Assembly: GCA_964446285.1 (NCBI GenBank)
Contig: CAYUNT010000040.1
Location: forward strand, 1 to 26,937
DNA: 26,937 bases
Direction of reading: 5' to 3'
Source of the DNA: CAYUNT01 sp964446285
Lineage (GTDB): Bacteria > Sumerlaeota > Sumerlaeia > SLMS01 > CAYUNT01
Below, one piece after another: positions 8,933-17,338 of this stretch; position 1 is the stretch's first letter, and each line of letters opens with the position of its first letter. Position numbers and translations under genes: made by a program. The notes beneath the pieces were generated by a model. The model did no database searches. It was given only the letters and a program-made list of their open reading frames with translations, and was not told the DNA's origin.

Positions 8933-11900
8933 TTATTCGCTCAGATGCGCGCGGATCCAGAGAAGATCGGCGATGTCGAATACGCCATCGCCATTTGCAT
9001 CCGCGCTGGCTTGCTGCTGCGGGGTCAGCAGCGCGGTTCCGCAGAGCGCCCCATACGCCAAAGAAACATCCTCGGCATCAAGCATCCCATTACTGGACAA
9101 ATCGCCCGGCAAGTTGCTTCCGCCCGGCGTGGGCGAGGCAGTTGCGGAGGGGTAAGGCGTCGGGGTTGGCGACGGCTCGACGGGCGAATAACGCAGCACA
9201 TACAATCCCCCGCCGCCATCGGCCAGACACACCGCGCCGTCATCCGTCACCGCCACGCCATAAGACAGATACGGCGTGGAATACGTGCGCTTCAGCGCGG
9301 GCATCCCAGGATTTGAGACATCGAGAATCCGCAACCCGCCCCAGTAATCCGCCACATAGGCCAGATTCCCCGCCACCACGACATTTTCCGGGTAACCGGC
9401 CGTGTTATACCAGCCGCGCCGATACGGTTGCGCGGGGTTCGACACGTTGAATATCTGGAGTCCGCTCTCCTCGTCCGCCACAAACGCCAGATCGCCCGAA
9501 ACCGCCACGCCCACTGCATAGAAAGGCGTGTCGATCGCGCCAAGTAGGATCGGCGAGGTAGGATCCGTCACATCCACTATCAGCAATCCGTCCGTTCCGG
9601 CGGCGAGATAAGCGCGCCCGTCCGCCACGGCCACATCCAGCGCGTATGCCTCGCCAGCCCAGACGCCAACCTGCGAGGGCGCAGCGGGATCGGATACATC
9701 GACAACATGCAGCCCGCCCTGTTCGGCAGCCAAATAGACCAAGGCGGCGCCGCTGCCATCGCTTTTGCTGCCGCCAACACCGCTGACATGTCCTCCCGGC
9801 GGCGCGAACGCCACGCCCATCGCTGTGCCTGTGGTCAGCGAATAGACGCCGCTCGCGACCGGCGCGGCGGGATCGGAGACGTCGATCATGCGCAATCCGC
9901 CCGATTTGTCCGCCACGCAGGCCACCGCGCCCGAAACGGCCACATCGCGCGCATAGCCGGGCGTGTCGCACGCGCCGATCTGCACCGGCCCAGCCACATT
10001 CGCCAAATCCACCACCCGCAATCCTTTGTATCCATCCGCGATGTAAGCAATCGAACCCGCAACGGCGACGTTTTCCGAGTATCCGGGGGGATTGTAGGCC
10101 CATTTCAGCGCGGGCGCGGCGGGATTCGTGGCATCCACCACATCGAGTCCGCCATTGCCGCTCACAACGCACGCCGTCTTGCCCGAGGCCGCAACGCCCA
10201 ACGCAGACTGCCGCGTGGCTCGCCCGCCTTTCAAAACCGGCGCGGCGGGATTCGACACATCCGCCACCTGCAACCCGGCCAGTCTATCGGCAACAAAGGC
10301 AAGATTGCCTGATACTGCCACACCCTGGGCAATTCCAGGCATGCTTAAGGAGCCAACTTTGGTCACTGCGCTTGGATCGGAGATGTCCGCAATGGCCAGA
10401 CTGGCCACCGCAACAAAAAGGTGGTTGCCCGATATATCAAGATCATATCCATATCCCAGGCCAGAAATAACCTTTTCATTATATGTTGGCTTAAAGGGAT
10501 TAGATACATTGACCTGAATAGTGCCCCCTGTCCCAGTGAGATACGCGATGCCGTTGGAATACGCTATACTCCTGGGATATACCCATACATTAATGCCGCC
10601 GCACAGAACAGGCCATTGTGGATTGGTTATCTCCACAATTTCCACATAGTTGTTATTGTTGCTTACATTGTCCTCGCGTCCCAGAAAAGCCAGATTCCCA
10701 TACGTAGCCAAGCTTATCAATGGCTTGGACGTCGCATAAGACCCGCGCAAGGCAGGGGCTGCCGGATTGGATATATCAATGATTTGCATGCCTTGAGCGC
10801 CTGCGGCAACGAAGGCCAGATTGCCAGAGACAGACAACCCCTGAATTTCCTGAGGCAATTGGTATTTCCCCAGTAAAATCGGCTGCTCGGGATTCTCGAC
10901 GTCCACAATACGAAGCCCGCATCCTTCGGCCATATAGGCGTAGTTTCCCTGCATCGCCACGGCCTTGCTGAACCCGCCCACTGTGCCGACGAGTTGCACA
11001 TCCGCCACGCCCGTGGGAGTGGCCGTTGGCGTTGGAGTGGGGCTTGGCGTCGGACTCGGCTGCGCGGCGGGTCCGGTATAGCGCAGAATATATAGCCCTG
11101 CTCCCCTTTCCGCCGAGTATATCAGCCCATCCAGCAGATCAAGATCATATCCCAAACCACCGGCGTAGCTTCCCACTAGAAGAGGCGCGCGTGGATTTGA
11201 GACATCCACTACATAGACTCCATAGCCAGCCACATAGGCCAAACCATTCGCGGCGACTATTCCTGATGTTCCATTTCGGACATCAATGCGATGGCTTCCC
11301 CTCAAAATAGGGGTAAGTGGGCTGGAAATATCAAAAACTTTCAGGCCATAATCGCGGTGGGCAAAACAAGCGAATCCATTCCAAATAGCCACATCAAAAT
11401 ATCCACTTCCCGTTGGACCGTTGTTGCCTATTAAAAACGGGGCATCAGGATTCGTGACATCCACAATCCGCACTCCATACTGCCCCGAATTCAAATAGGC
11501 CAGCCCATCAAAAACTCGAACTCCAGCACACCCCGCAGGCATGAGGCAAACGCCTCGCAATGTCGGCGTGGTAGGATTAGATACATCCACAATGTATAGA
11601 CCCTTATTCATAACCGCCGCATAAACGAGATTATCTACCATGTCTATATAATACACAGAATCTGGCGCAACATATTTGCCCATCAATACCGGAGTAGTAG
11701 GATTCGAAACATCTATTACTTGAATTCCAGCCGTCAGGACCGATGCACATGCCAGATTTCCGTTATAGTCGATTTTGGTAACACGCGCCGGCAGGGAACA
11801 TTGCCCGATCTCGACCGGCTGCGAGGGGTCGCGGATGTCGATCACCCGCATCACCTGATCCTTGCCTATGTAGGCATAGTCGCCGTTCACCGCCACAGTG

Positions 11901-12118
11901 TCGGTCGGGATGTCGAGTTTGCCGACCAATTCCATGTTCAGGTTTTCGGCGTGCGCGCCCTGAGCGGCCAGGAGAACCAGCAACCCCGCCGTCATGGCCA
12001 TGCCCCAGACACAGATTAACCCAAAAAATCGCCTTCGCGCCCGTTCGTCCAATTGCCCGCCCCGCGCATACCCGCATCCTGTCCCTTGCTGTGTTCCCCA
12101 AAGTTGGCCGCCGCCCAT
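8933..12118 (-). CDS. Secreted LVIVD beta-propeller protein with C-terminal type I dockerin
   Basis: Exported protein of 1061 aa. The leader RRRFFGLICVWGMAMTAG...AQGAHA is followed by a long run of LVIVD-type blades (consensus VVDVSNPAAPVLxG). Six full blades and a closing strand ending YILRY come first, then a PSPTPSPTPTPTATPT linker. Thirteen more blades and a closing YVLRY follow, then a second PSPTPTPYPSATASPTP linker. The last 59 residues are a dockerin with two calcium loops (DLSSNGMLDAED and DANGDGVFDIAD). That equals 21 blades, fitting three seven-bladed propellers. Dockerins bind cohesins, so attachment to a cohesin-bearing surface or secreted complex is inferred; no cohesin was seen here. 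Start choice: GAGGAA lies 6 nt before the ATG at 12118, and a TTG at 12136 is less likely. It lies downstream of the TrmJ-like gene and upstream of the beta-helix gene. Confidence 0.9.
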   Translation of the reverse strand: MGGGQLWGTQQGTGCGYARGGQLDERARRRFFGLICVWGMAMTAGLLVLLAAQGAHAENLNMELVGKLDIPTDTVAVNGDYAYIGKDQVMRVIDIRDPSQPVEIGQCSLPARVTKIDYNGNLACASVLTAGIQVIDVSNPTTPVLMGKYVAPDSVYYIDMVDNLVYAAVMNKGLYIVDVSNPTTPTLRGVCLMPAGCAGVRVFDGLAYLNSGQYGVRIVDVTNPDAPFLIGNNGPTGSGYFDVAIWNGFACFAHRDYGLKVFDISSPLTPILRGSHRIDVRNGTSGIVAANGLAYVAGYGVYVVDVSNPRAPLLVGSYAGGLGYDLDLLDGLIYSAERGAGLYILRYTGPAAQPSPTPSPTPTPTATPTGVADVQLVGTVGGFSKAVAMQGNYAYMAEGCGLRIVDVENPEQPILLGKYQLPQEIQGLSVSGNLAFVAAGAQGMQIIDISNPAAPALRGSYATSKPLISLATYGNLAFLGREDNVSNNNNYVEIVEITNPQWPVLCGGINVWVYPRSIAYSNGIAYLTGTGGTIQVNVSNPFKPTYNEKVISGLGYGYDLDISGNHLFVAVASLAIADISDPSAVTKVGSLSMPGIAQGVAVSGNLAFVADRLAGLQVADVSNPAAPVLKGGRATRQSALGVAASGKTACVVSGNGGLDVVDATNPAAPALKWAYNPPGYSENVAVAGSIAYIADGYKGLRVVDLANVAGPVQIGACDTPGYARDVAVSGAVACVADKSGGLRMIDVSDPAAPVASGVYSLTTGTAMGVAFAPPGGHVSGVGGSKSDGSGAALVYLAAEQGGLHVVDVSDPAAPSQVGVWAGEAYALDVAVADGRAYLAAGTDGLLIVDVTDPTSPILLGAIDTPFYAVGVAVSGDLAFVADEESGLQIFNVSNPAQPYRRGWYNTAGYPENVVVAGNLAYVADYWGGLRILDVSNPGMPALKRTYSTPYLSYGVAVTDDGAVCLADGGGGLYVLRYSPVEPSPTPTPYPSATASPTPGGSNLPGDLSSNGMLDAEDVSLAYGALCGTALLTPQQQASADANGDGVFDIADLLWIRAHLSE

Positions 12119-12139
12119 GAGTGGTTCCTCTACCAATAG

Positions 12140-12168
12140 TTTCCATTCGTATGGGACCGAAATGGAAA
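12140..12168. promoter_or_regulatory. Inverted repeat in leader of LVIVD/dockerin gene, operator-like
   Basis: TTTCCATTCG at 12140-12149 and CGAAATGGAAA at 12158-12168 are inverted copies with a one-base bulge, separated by 8 nt. The repeat sits just upstream of the ribosome binding site of the propeller gene and overlaps the candidate -10 described separately. It could be an operator or an RNA hairpin. Confidence 0.3.
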
Positions 12169-12176
12169 AACGTCAA
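12149..12176 (-). promoter_or_regulatory. Candidate promoter of LVIVD/dockerin gene
   Basis: On the minus strand, TTGACG (12176-12171) is separated by 16 nt from CATACG (12154-12149). The -35 is good and the -10 is poor. It would give a short leader before the ATG at 12118. Read by eye only. Confidence 0.22.
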
Positions 12177-12249
12177 CTCCTTAACCCAACAATTATTAGG
12201 ATGATTTCCATTCCTGTTTGCCTGACAAGTCCATTTCGCTCGATCGGGG

Positions 12250-13209
12250 CTATTTTTTTTTGCCTGGCTGGCGGGAGCAGGAGACGGCATTGAGGATTTT
12301 TCGGGCAATCCCGCGCAGCATGGCGATTTCGTAGCGCGTCGGGCGGGCGCGGGCCAGAAAGCGCCGCAATTCGCGCATGGGATGTTCGGGCGCCGTCTGT
12401 CGAAAAAACCCGACGGACTCCAGCGCGGACTGAAAATGGCGCAAGGCGGCGTCGAGGTCGGCGGAGTCGGCGGGGGTGGCGCGATCGGCCCGCTCGGGGC
12501 GTCCGCGGCCCTCGGCGCGTTCGGCCGCTCCCTCGCCCGCCAAGGCGATCCACAACTCATAGGCCACCACGCACACAGCCTGCGCAAGATTGAGCGACCG
12601 CGCGGCGGGCGAGCAGGGAATCGAAAGGACTGCATGGCACAAATCGAGGTCTTCGGCGGCCAGACCCGTGTCTTCCGGCCCGAACACAAAGGCGGCGCAA
12701 GAGGCCGGCTCGCCGCGCATGATGTAAGGAGAAGTGCTTCCGGTAGATTGGATATTTTGCCCAAGATTACCGGTGGTTTGGACGTCTCGTCCAAGATTTC
12801 CGGCGGCTTGGGCATCCTGCCCAAGGAATCCAATTTCAATAACCGCCTGCGCGGCGGCCGTACGCGGGGTGAAGGCAGCGCAGCGGCGTTCACCAATCCG
12901 GGCCGTCGTTCCGCAAGCCCACCGCACGCCCGCGAGCGCCTCGGCCAGCGACGAAACCACACGGGCCGATTCTAAAACATCGCGCGCGGCGCAGGCCATT
13001 GCCAGCGCATCGGATTCGAGCGGATGGGCGCGCGGACGCACAAGCGCGAGATCGTCCAGCCCGAAATTGCGCATCACGCGCGCCACCGAACCGATGTTGC
13101 CCGCTCCCTGGGGCCGCACCAGCACAATCCGCACAGGGGCGGGCGCAGGAATTGGCGCGGAGAAGGAGGAGAGAGAAGGATTGGGGGAGGAAGAAGAGTT
13201 GTCCGGCAT
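12250..13209 (-). CDS. SpoU/TrmJ-family RNA 2'-O-methyltransferase with in-frame repeat insertion
   Basis: SPOUT-fold methyltransferase of the TrmH/TrmJ group (319 aa), expected to transfer a methyl group from SAM to a ribose 2'-OH of tRNA or rRNA. Motif 1 is VRPQGAGNIGSVARVMRNFG (about 31-50). Motif 2 is FVFGPEDTGLAAEDLDLC (about 175-191), and motif 3 is IPCSPAARSLNLAQAVCVVAYEL. Residues 128-157 are a foreign insertion of three 10-residue repeats (FLGQDAQAAG, NLGRDVQTTG, NLGQNIQSTG). They are encoded by three 30-bp hairpin units also found upstream of metK, and they fall between the conserved TPR region and motif 2, where relatives have a short connection. The N-terminus has a Ser/Pro-rich extension. 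The gene ends in nine A residues (three Lys codons) before the TAG. No clear ribosome binding site was seen. It is divergent from larE. Exact RNA target unknown. Confidence 0.88.
   Translation of the reverse strand: MPDNSSSSPNPSLSSFSAPIPAPAPVRIVLVRPQGAGNIGSVARVMRNFGLDDLALVRPRAHPLESDALAMACAARDVLESARVVSSLAEALAGVRWACGTTARIGERRCAAFTPRTAAAQAVIEIGFLGQDAQAAGNLGRDVQTTGNLGQNIQSTGSTSPYIMRGEPASCAAFVFGPEDTGLAAEDLDLCHAVLSIPCSPAARSLNLAQAVCVVAYELWIALAGEGAAERAEGRGRPERADRATPADSADLDAALRHFQSALESVGFFRQTAPEHPMRELRRFLARARPTRYEIAMLRGIARKILNAVSCSRQPGKKK
12739..12828 (-). repeat. Three tandem 30-bp hairpin units inside the TrmJ-like gene
   Basis: Units span 12828-12799, 12798-12769 and 12768-12739 on the minus strand. 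Read in that direction, their hairpins are CTTGGGCA-GGA-TGCCCAAG, CTTGGACG-AGA-CGTCCAAA and a degenerate third. The block is exactly 90 bp, in phase with codons 128-157, and contains no stop in the gene frame. It is the same family as the units at 19948-20083 and 20320-20379. Confidence 0.85.
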
Positions 13210-13296
13210 GGCGCAATCTCAAATAGAAATGAATGCACAAATGAATTGGCGCAGGCTGATGAATCGCATACGCCCGCGCCGCAAACGGTATTTCCC

Positions 13297-13325
13297 TTGG
13301 CGGCGGGCAAATGCGACGATAAAAT
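13297..13325 (+). promoter_or_regulatory. Candidate sigma-70-type promoter of larE
   Basis: TTGGCG (13297-13302), a 17-nt spacer, then TAAAAT (13320-13325). The -10 matches five of six consensus positions and the -35 four of six. The expected start point near 13332 leaves a leader of about 26 nt containing GAGGAGG. Confidence 0.4.
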
Positions 13326-13357
13326 TCAACCACGATGCGCGAGGAGGCGCTCAGAGA

Positions 13358-14272
13358 ATGCCACTGTCACAATCCTCCGTCCCAATTCCTGGCGAAACCG
13401 CCAATTCGCTCCATCCGCCCGGCGCCGCCGCGCCCCCAACGGACTTCGGGCAAAAAACGGCGCGTTTGCGCGAGATTCTCGCCGAGATGCGCCGCGTGGT
13501 CATCGGTTTTTCCGGCGGAGTGGACAGCACGGTCCTGCTCAAGGCGGCCACGCTGGCGCTTGGGGCGGAAAATGCGCTGGGCGTTACGGCATCGAGCGAA
13601 TCGAACACACAAAGCGACATCGCACAGTGCCTCGATCTGGCGCGCAAGCATGGACTCAATGTGCGCGTAGTGGAATACTCGGAACTCGCCATTCCCAATT
13701 ATGTGGAAAATCCATCCAATCGCTGCTATTACTGCAAGGGCGAGTTGTTTCGCCGCCTCATCGAAATTGCGCGCGAAATGGGCGGCGCTGTAGTGTGCGA
13801 CGGTGGCATCACGGATGACGCGTTCGACTATCGCCCGGGCATCCAGGCTCGCGACGAGCAGGGCGTCCGAAGCCCGTTGCGCGAGGCTGGATTCACCAAA
13901 GAAGACGTCCGCCGCTATGCGCGCGAACTCGGCCTGCCCAACCATGACAAACCCGCCTCGCCCTGCCTGAGTTCGCGAATCCCCTTCGGGATGCAGATCA
14001 CGCGCGAAAAACTCGAACAAGTGGGCCGCGCCGAGGATTTTCTACGGTCGCTCGGACTGCGCCAGGTTCGATGCCGTCATCACGGCGAAATGGCGCGCAT
14101 CGAAGTTGAGCCGGACGGAATGGACACGGCGCTGCGGCATCGCGAGGCGATTGTGGCGCGTCTCAAGGAACTCGGATTCCGTTATGTGGCGCTGGATTTG
14201 CAGGGATTTCGCAGCGGAAGCCTGAACGAAGTCCTGCGGCCTCGAAACGAAAAAAGCAATGCGGCGGAGTAG
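13358..14272 (+). CDS. larE: LarE-type ATP-dependent sacrificial sulfur transferase
   Basis: LarE (304 aa) supplies sulfur for the nickel-pincer nucleotide cofactor of lactate racemase-type enzymes. It adenylates the carboxylates of the pyridinium biscarboxylate intermediate and donates sulfur from its own cysteine. The PP-loop ATP-binding motif SGGVDS is at 52-57. A Cys pair lies in NRCYYCKGELF, and GGITDDAFDYRPG follows at about 149-161. The block KPASPCLSSRIPFG carries C203 at the expected position of the sacrificial cysteine, and the usual C-terminal block GFRYVALDLQGFRSGSLNE is present. Start choice: GAGGAGG lies 10 nt before the ATG at 13358. The frame runs open far upstream, but only antisense to the methyltransferase gene. 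LarB and LarC are not in the window. It converges on the SpoIID gene. Confidence 0.92.
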   Translation: MPLSQSSVPIPGETANSLHPPGAAAPPTDFGQKTARLREILAEMRRVVIGFSGGVDSTVLLKAATLALGAENALGVTASSESNTQSDIAQCLDLARKHGLNVRVVEYSELAIPNYVENPSNRCYYCKGELFRRLIEIAREMGGAVVCDGGITDDAFDYRPGIQARDEQGVRSPLREAGFTKEDVRRYARELGLPNHDKPASPCLSSRIPFGMQITREKLEQVGRAEDFLRSLGLRQVRCRHHGEMARIEVEPDGMDTALRHREAIVARLKELGFRYVALDLQGFRSGSLNEVLRPRNEKSNAAE

Positions 14273-14372
14273 GACGCAAAAAGATTTTGCGAGCGCGCAA
14301 GACGCACTTATTCTGTCCTGAATCGCGCTGCGATGCGGCGATTTCCATGCGGCTGAAGCGCCGTTCTCGCCC

Positions 14373-15815
14373 CTAGGGATACACCGCCATGAGCGTGGCA
14401 TTCGGGTAATAGTGCGCCAGAATCTCGCGGAAGGTTTTTCCGGCGTTAGCCATCGCGATCGCGCCTGTCTGGCACATCCCAACGCCGTGGCCCCATCCCG
14501 CGCCCTTGAAGATAAATTTCTCGGGGCGCTCGGCGGTCCCACCTTGCGTTTCGACGATGAATGCGGCACTGCGCAAGGGCGGATCGAACACTTGGCGGAT
14601 TGCCAGTTCGGGACCGATGACCGCCTTGCCTTTGTCGCCAATAAACTCCGCCTGAATCATGCGGCCCGACGGACCGCGTTTGACGGCGCGAATGGCCTGC
14701 ACATGCCCGATGTCCTTGCCCGCCCCAGCCAGCCGCGCGCCAATGACATCCGCCGCCACTTCGCGCGTCCAGCGGAAATTCTTCTGCGCCCATTTCGGAA
14801 TGTTCCCGAACTCAGGATTGCACCATGACTTCGGACTGGCCGCAATCCATCGCGCCATGTCGTCCTCGCGCGTCAGGTCGAAATCGAGGGCGCCTTCGCC
14901 ATCAAATCGCGCGCAGTCCCAATAGCCCTTCTGATCGGCGCGCGGCGGCCAGACGTTGCGGATGTCCTCCGTGTAGCCGCCGCAACTCGACGCATAATAA
15001 GCCGCCATCGGCTTGCCCTCGTGGAACATCGCCAGACCGCGCGTGGCGCGCACGGCGGCGTCCGATTCCGGCGACCGCTTCTTGTTGCCCGAAAACGCCT
15101 GGCATTCGACGTCCGAGCAGATGTCATAATTTTCTCCGGCGTATTTGCGCGTGATCAGCGCCTCGACCGTTTCCGACCGCGCCGCCACCGCCTGGGCGCA
15201 CAACGCTTCGTGAGGCGAGGTCGAGCCGATTTCCGACGGCACCACGCCCAGCAAATACTCTTCGAGCGGCAGCACGACGATGACGCTGAGTTTGCCGTCC
15301 TTGCCCGGATAAATCTCGATGCGCCCCTCGTAAGCGCGGTCCTCGGCGCCTTCCCACGACCAGCCGACTCCATACGGGACCTTGCGGATAAGGACTTCGC
15401 CGCCATTTGGCGATTCAAGCACAATAGCGTTCGCTTCGCCCTTGCCGGCGGATGCGCCTTCATAAGCGATGCGCCCATTGCGCACGCTGAATGTCGTCGT
15501 GTCATCCACGGCGAGTGCGGCCAGTTTCTGGCCCTCAATCGTTTTCAAGTCGCGTGGCGCTTTCGCCGCCATGCCGATTTGCGGCGTTGTATTAATAATA
15601 AGAATGCGCACTGGCGGATTGGGCGCGAGAAGCTTCTCGGGCGCGGCTTGGCTCGCGGCGGCAACAACGGCAGGGGCGGCTGCGGTGGCGGCGGCCTCGT
15701 TTGCCGGCGGCGCCTGCGCAGATTCTCCGCACGGAAATAATGAACATCCGGCCAGGCAGGCGATAAGCAAACACAAAGCCATCCAAGACGAACCAATCCT
15801 AACTTTGCTTTTCAT
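14373..15815 (-). CDS. SpoIID/LytB-domain lipoprotein, probable lytic transglycosylase
   Basis: Lipoprotein of 480 aa. The leader MKSKVRIGSSWMALCLL ends in the lipobox LAGC (C24), followed by an Ala/Pro-rich linker. The SpoIID domain runs from about 175 to the end. It includes LPLEEYLLGVVPSE, where the PSE glutamate at about 195 matches the catalytic Glu of SpoIID, then ALCAQAVAARSE and the cysteine pair DICSDVECQAF. YYASSCGGYTED and the terminal GAGWGHGVGMCQTGA...HYYP complete it. SpoIID proteins cleave peptidoglycan glycans lacking stem peptides. In non-sporulating lineages such proteins are thought to act in division or wall remodelling; nothing here indicates sporulation. Start choice: GGGGGAAGG precedes the ATG at 15815. 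The frame stays open to 15863 without a better start. It is divergent from the D-threonine-aldolase-like gene. Confidence 0.92.
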   Translation of the reverse strand: MKSKVRIGSSWMALCLLIACLAGCSLFPCGESAQAPPANEAAATAAAPAVVAAASQAAPEKLLAPNPPVRILIINTTPQIGMAAKAPRDLKTIEGQKLAALAVDDTTTFSVRNGRIAYEGASAGKGEANAIVLESPNGGEVLIRKVPYGVGWSWEGAEDRAYEGRIEIYPGKDGKLSVIVVLPLEEYLLGVVPSEIGSTSPHEALCAQAVAARSETVEALITRKYAGENYDICSDVECQAFSGNKKRSPESDAAVRATRGLAMFHEGKPMAAYYASSCGGYTEDIRNVWPPRADQKGYWDCARFDGEGALDFDLTREDDMARWIAASPKSWCNPEFGNIPKWAQKNFRWTREVAADVIGARLAGAGKDIGHVQAIRAVKRGPSGRMIQAEFIGDKGKAVIGPELAIRQVFDPPLRSAAFIVETQGGTAERPEKFIFKGAGWGHGVGMCQTGAIAMANAGKTFREILAHYYPNATLMAVYP

Positions 15816-16160
15816 CAGACCTTCCCCCGAGGGACGAAATTGAGGTGGAGCGATAGATGCCAAACTGACTGCAAAGGGCGCTTGTCTTCTTTGAAAAGGG
15901 TCACATAGGTCCTAATATGTCCTATTGGTCCCATTTTCACAATGCACCGGCAAACATTCAAGTTTGGCATAATCTGGCTCCCCGCGCGTGAACCTTTGCG
16001 CTTCGCGCACGCCAAAAGGGAACATGTCAGACCCTTTGCGTCAAGCGCTGGCCTTGCCCTTTGCCTCATCCTTCCCATTGAATTCGGTTGCCCTCTCTCT
16101 TCCGGTGAATGCATTCAAGCACCGCGAAAGGTTGGAGTTGTCTTCTGAACAGGGAACCTC
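15816..16160. other. Divergent intergenic region (SpoIID lipoprotein / D-threonine-aldolase-like)
   Basis: About 345 bp that must hold the promoters of both flanking genes. No convincing -35/-10 pair was found. The only notable structure is a GTCC motif recurring every 10 bp at 15907-15932. No supported small gene. Confidence 0.5.
15907..15932. repeat. Short phased repeat (TCC every 10 bp)
   Basis: AGGTCCTAAT, ATGTCCTATT and GGTCCC follow each other so that TCC recurs at about 10-bp spacing; on the minus strand this is GGACC/GGACA/GGACC. Helical phasing could suit a DNA-binding protein. It may equally be a fragment of an interspersed repeat. Confidence 0.3.
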
Positions 16161-17252
16161 ATGCCAAGTTTGAATTCGCTCGAATACGATACCCTGACGC
16201 CAGCGCTGTTGATCGACCGCGACCGAGTGCAGGCCAATATCCGCCAGATGCAGGCCGTATGCGATGCGCACAAGGTGGAGCTGTGGCCGCATATCAAAAC
16301 ACACAAAATGCCCGTCATTGCGCGGATGCAACTCGAGGCAGGCGCGCGCGGATTGACCTGCGCGAAGATCGGCGAAGCGGAAGTGATGCTATCGAGCGGG
16401 GTCCGGCGCATCTTCATCGCGCACTCGATTGTGGACCCGCGGAACGCCCGCCGCCTGCGCGCTCTGAGCGAATCGCTCGACCAGTTGATTGTCGCCTGCA
16501 CGAGCGAACCGCACGCGGGCGCGCTGGAAACCGTGCTCGCGGCGGAGGAGCTGACGCTGCCGGTCATGCTGGGGCTAGATACGGGCCTGGGGCGCGAGGG
16601 GGTGCGCGGGGTGGATGCGGCGGTCCGCCTCGCCGCAACTATCGCGAAAAAACCGCACCTGCGCCTCTTTGGCATCTATTCGCACGAGGGCCATGCGTAT
16701 CGCAGCCCCGCCGAAACGCCAGCGATTCTTGCGAGTGTTCAGCAGCAATTGTGCGAGGCGCGCCGCCGCATTGATCCTTCACTTGTCGTCTGGCCGGGTT
16801 GCAGCGTAACGGCGGCGCAAATGGCTGCGATGCCCGGCATCAATGGCGTGCGCCCGGGCACGTATGTCTTTGGCGATCTGAGCCTCGCCGCCCAGCACAA
16901 AGTTATGCCCTGGGACACCCTCGCCGCCACGATCCTGGCGACTGTCGTGGATCGGCCCGAGCCGGGTTTGGCGCTGATCGACGCCGGATCGAAAACCTTC
17001 AGCGGCGACAAAACGCCCGAGGGGATTACCGCGATGGCTCTGGACCGGCGCGATATACAGGTTGTGCGCTGCAACGAGGAGCATGGCTGGACGCGAGGCG
17101 CTGACGTGGACCAACTCCGCGTGGGCGACCGCCTCCAATTTCTGCCTGCGCACATCTGCCCGGCCGTCAATCTCGCCGACGAAGCCCTGGTCATCAGCGG
17201 CGGAAAGATTGTCGATGTCTGGAAAGTCGCCGCCCGCGGCAAAACACAATAA
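16161..17252 (+). CDS. D-threonine aldolase-like / DSD-type PLP enzyme
   Basis: Fold-type III PLP enzyme of 363 aa with an alanine-racemase-like N-terminal barrel and a D-serine-dehydratase-like C-terminal domain. The N-terminus shows DTLTPALLIDRDRV, then LWPHIKTHKMP, whose first lysine (K46) corresponds to the PLP-binding residue. GLTCAKIGEAEVM, LGLDTGLGREGV and GIYSHEGHAY follow. The C-terminal RCNEEHGW and LPAHICPAVNLAD match the metal-binding His/Cys region of D-threonine aldolase and D-serine dehydratase. It probably cleaves D-threonine or another D-3-hydroxy amino acid to glycine and an aldehyde, or dehydrates D-serine; the substrate cannot be decided here. AGGGA lies a few bases before the ATG. 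It is divergent from the SpoIID gene, which may hint at cell-wall D-amino-acid metabolism (weak inference). Confidence 0.87.
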   Translation: MPSLNSLEYDTLTPALLIDRDRVQANIRQMQAVCDAHKVELWPHIKTHKMPVIARMQLEAGARGLTCAKIGEAEVMLSSGVRRIFIAHSIVDPRNARRLRALSESLDQLIVACTSEPHAGALETVLAAEELTLPVMLGLDTGLGREGVRGVDAAVRLAATIAKKPHLRLFGIYSHEGHAYRSPAETPAILASVQQQLCEARRRIDPSLVVWPGCSVTAAQMAAMPGINGVRPGTYVFGDLSLAAQHKVMPWDTLAATILATVVDRPEPGLALIDAGSKTFSGDKTPEGITAMALDRRDIQVVRCNEEHGWTRGADVDQLRVGDRLQFLPAHICPAVNLADEALVISGGKIVDVWKVAARGKTQ

Positions 17253-17265
17253 TTCCGGGCAAAGA

Positions 17266-17301
17266 GATTTTAACCACGAAAAACACGAAAGCCGCGAAAA
17301 T
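17266..17301. repeat. ACCACGAAAAACACGAAA-type interspersed repeat
   Basis: GATTTTAACCACGAAAAACA followed by CGAAAGCCGCGAAAA is a periodic CGAAA-rich motif. It resembles the arms of the inverted repeats at 18438-18549 and 21622-21780. It lies between the PLP enzyme and the next gene, and it contains the ATG at 17300, which argues against that codon as a start. Confidence 0.5.
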
Positions 17302-17338
17302 GCCGAAGAATCAGATTACTTCTCCCAAGGACACGCAA

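Noticed and set aside
12734..13357. N-terminal extension of LarE by about 200 residues
   Set aside because: The extension is antisense to the conserved methyltransferase gene. A GAGGAGG ribosome binding site and the LarE core place the start at 13358.
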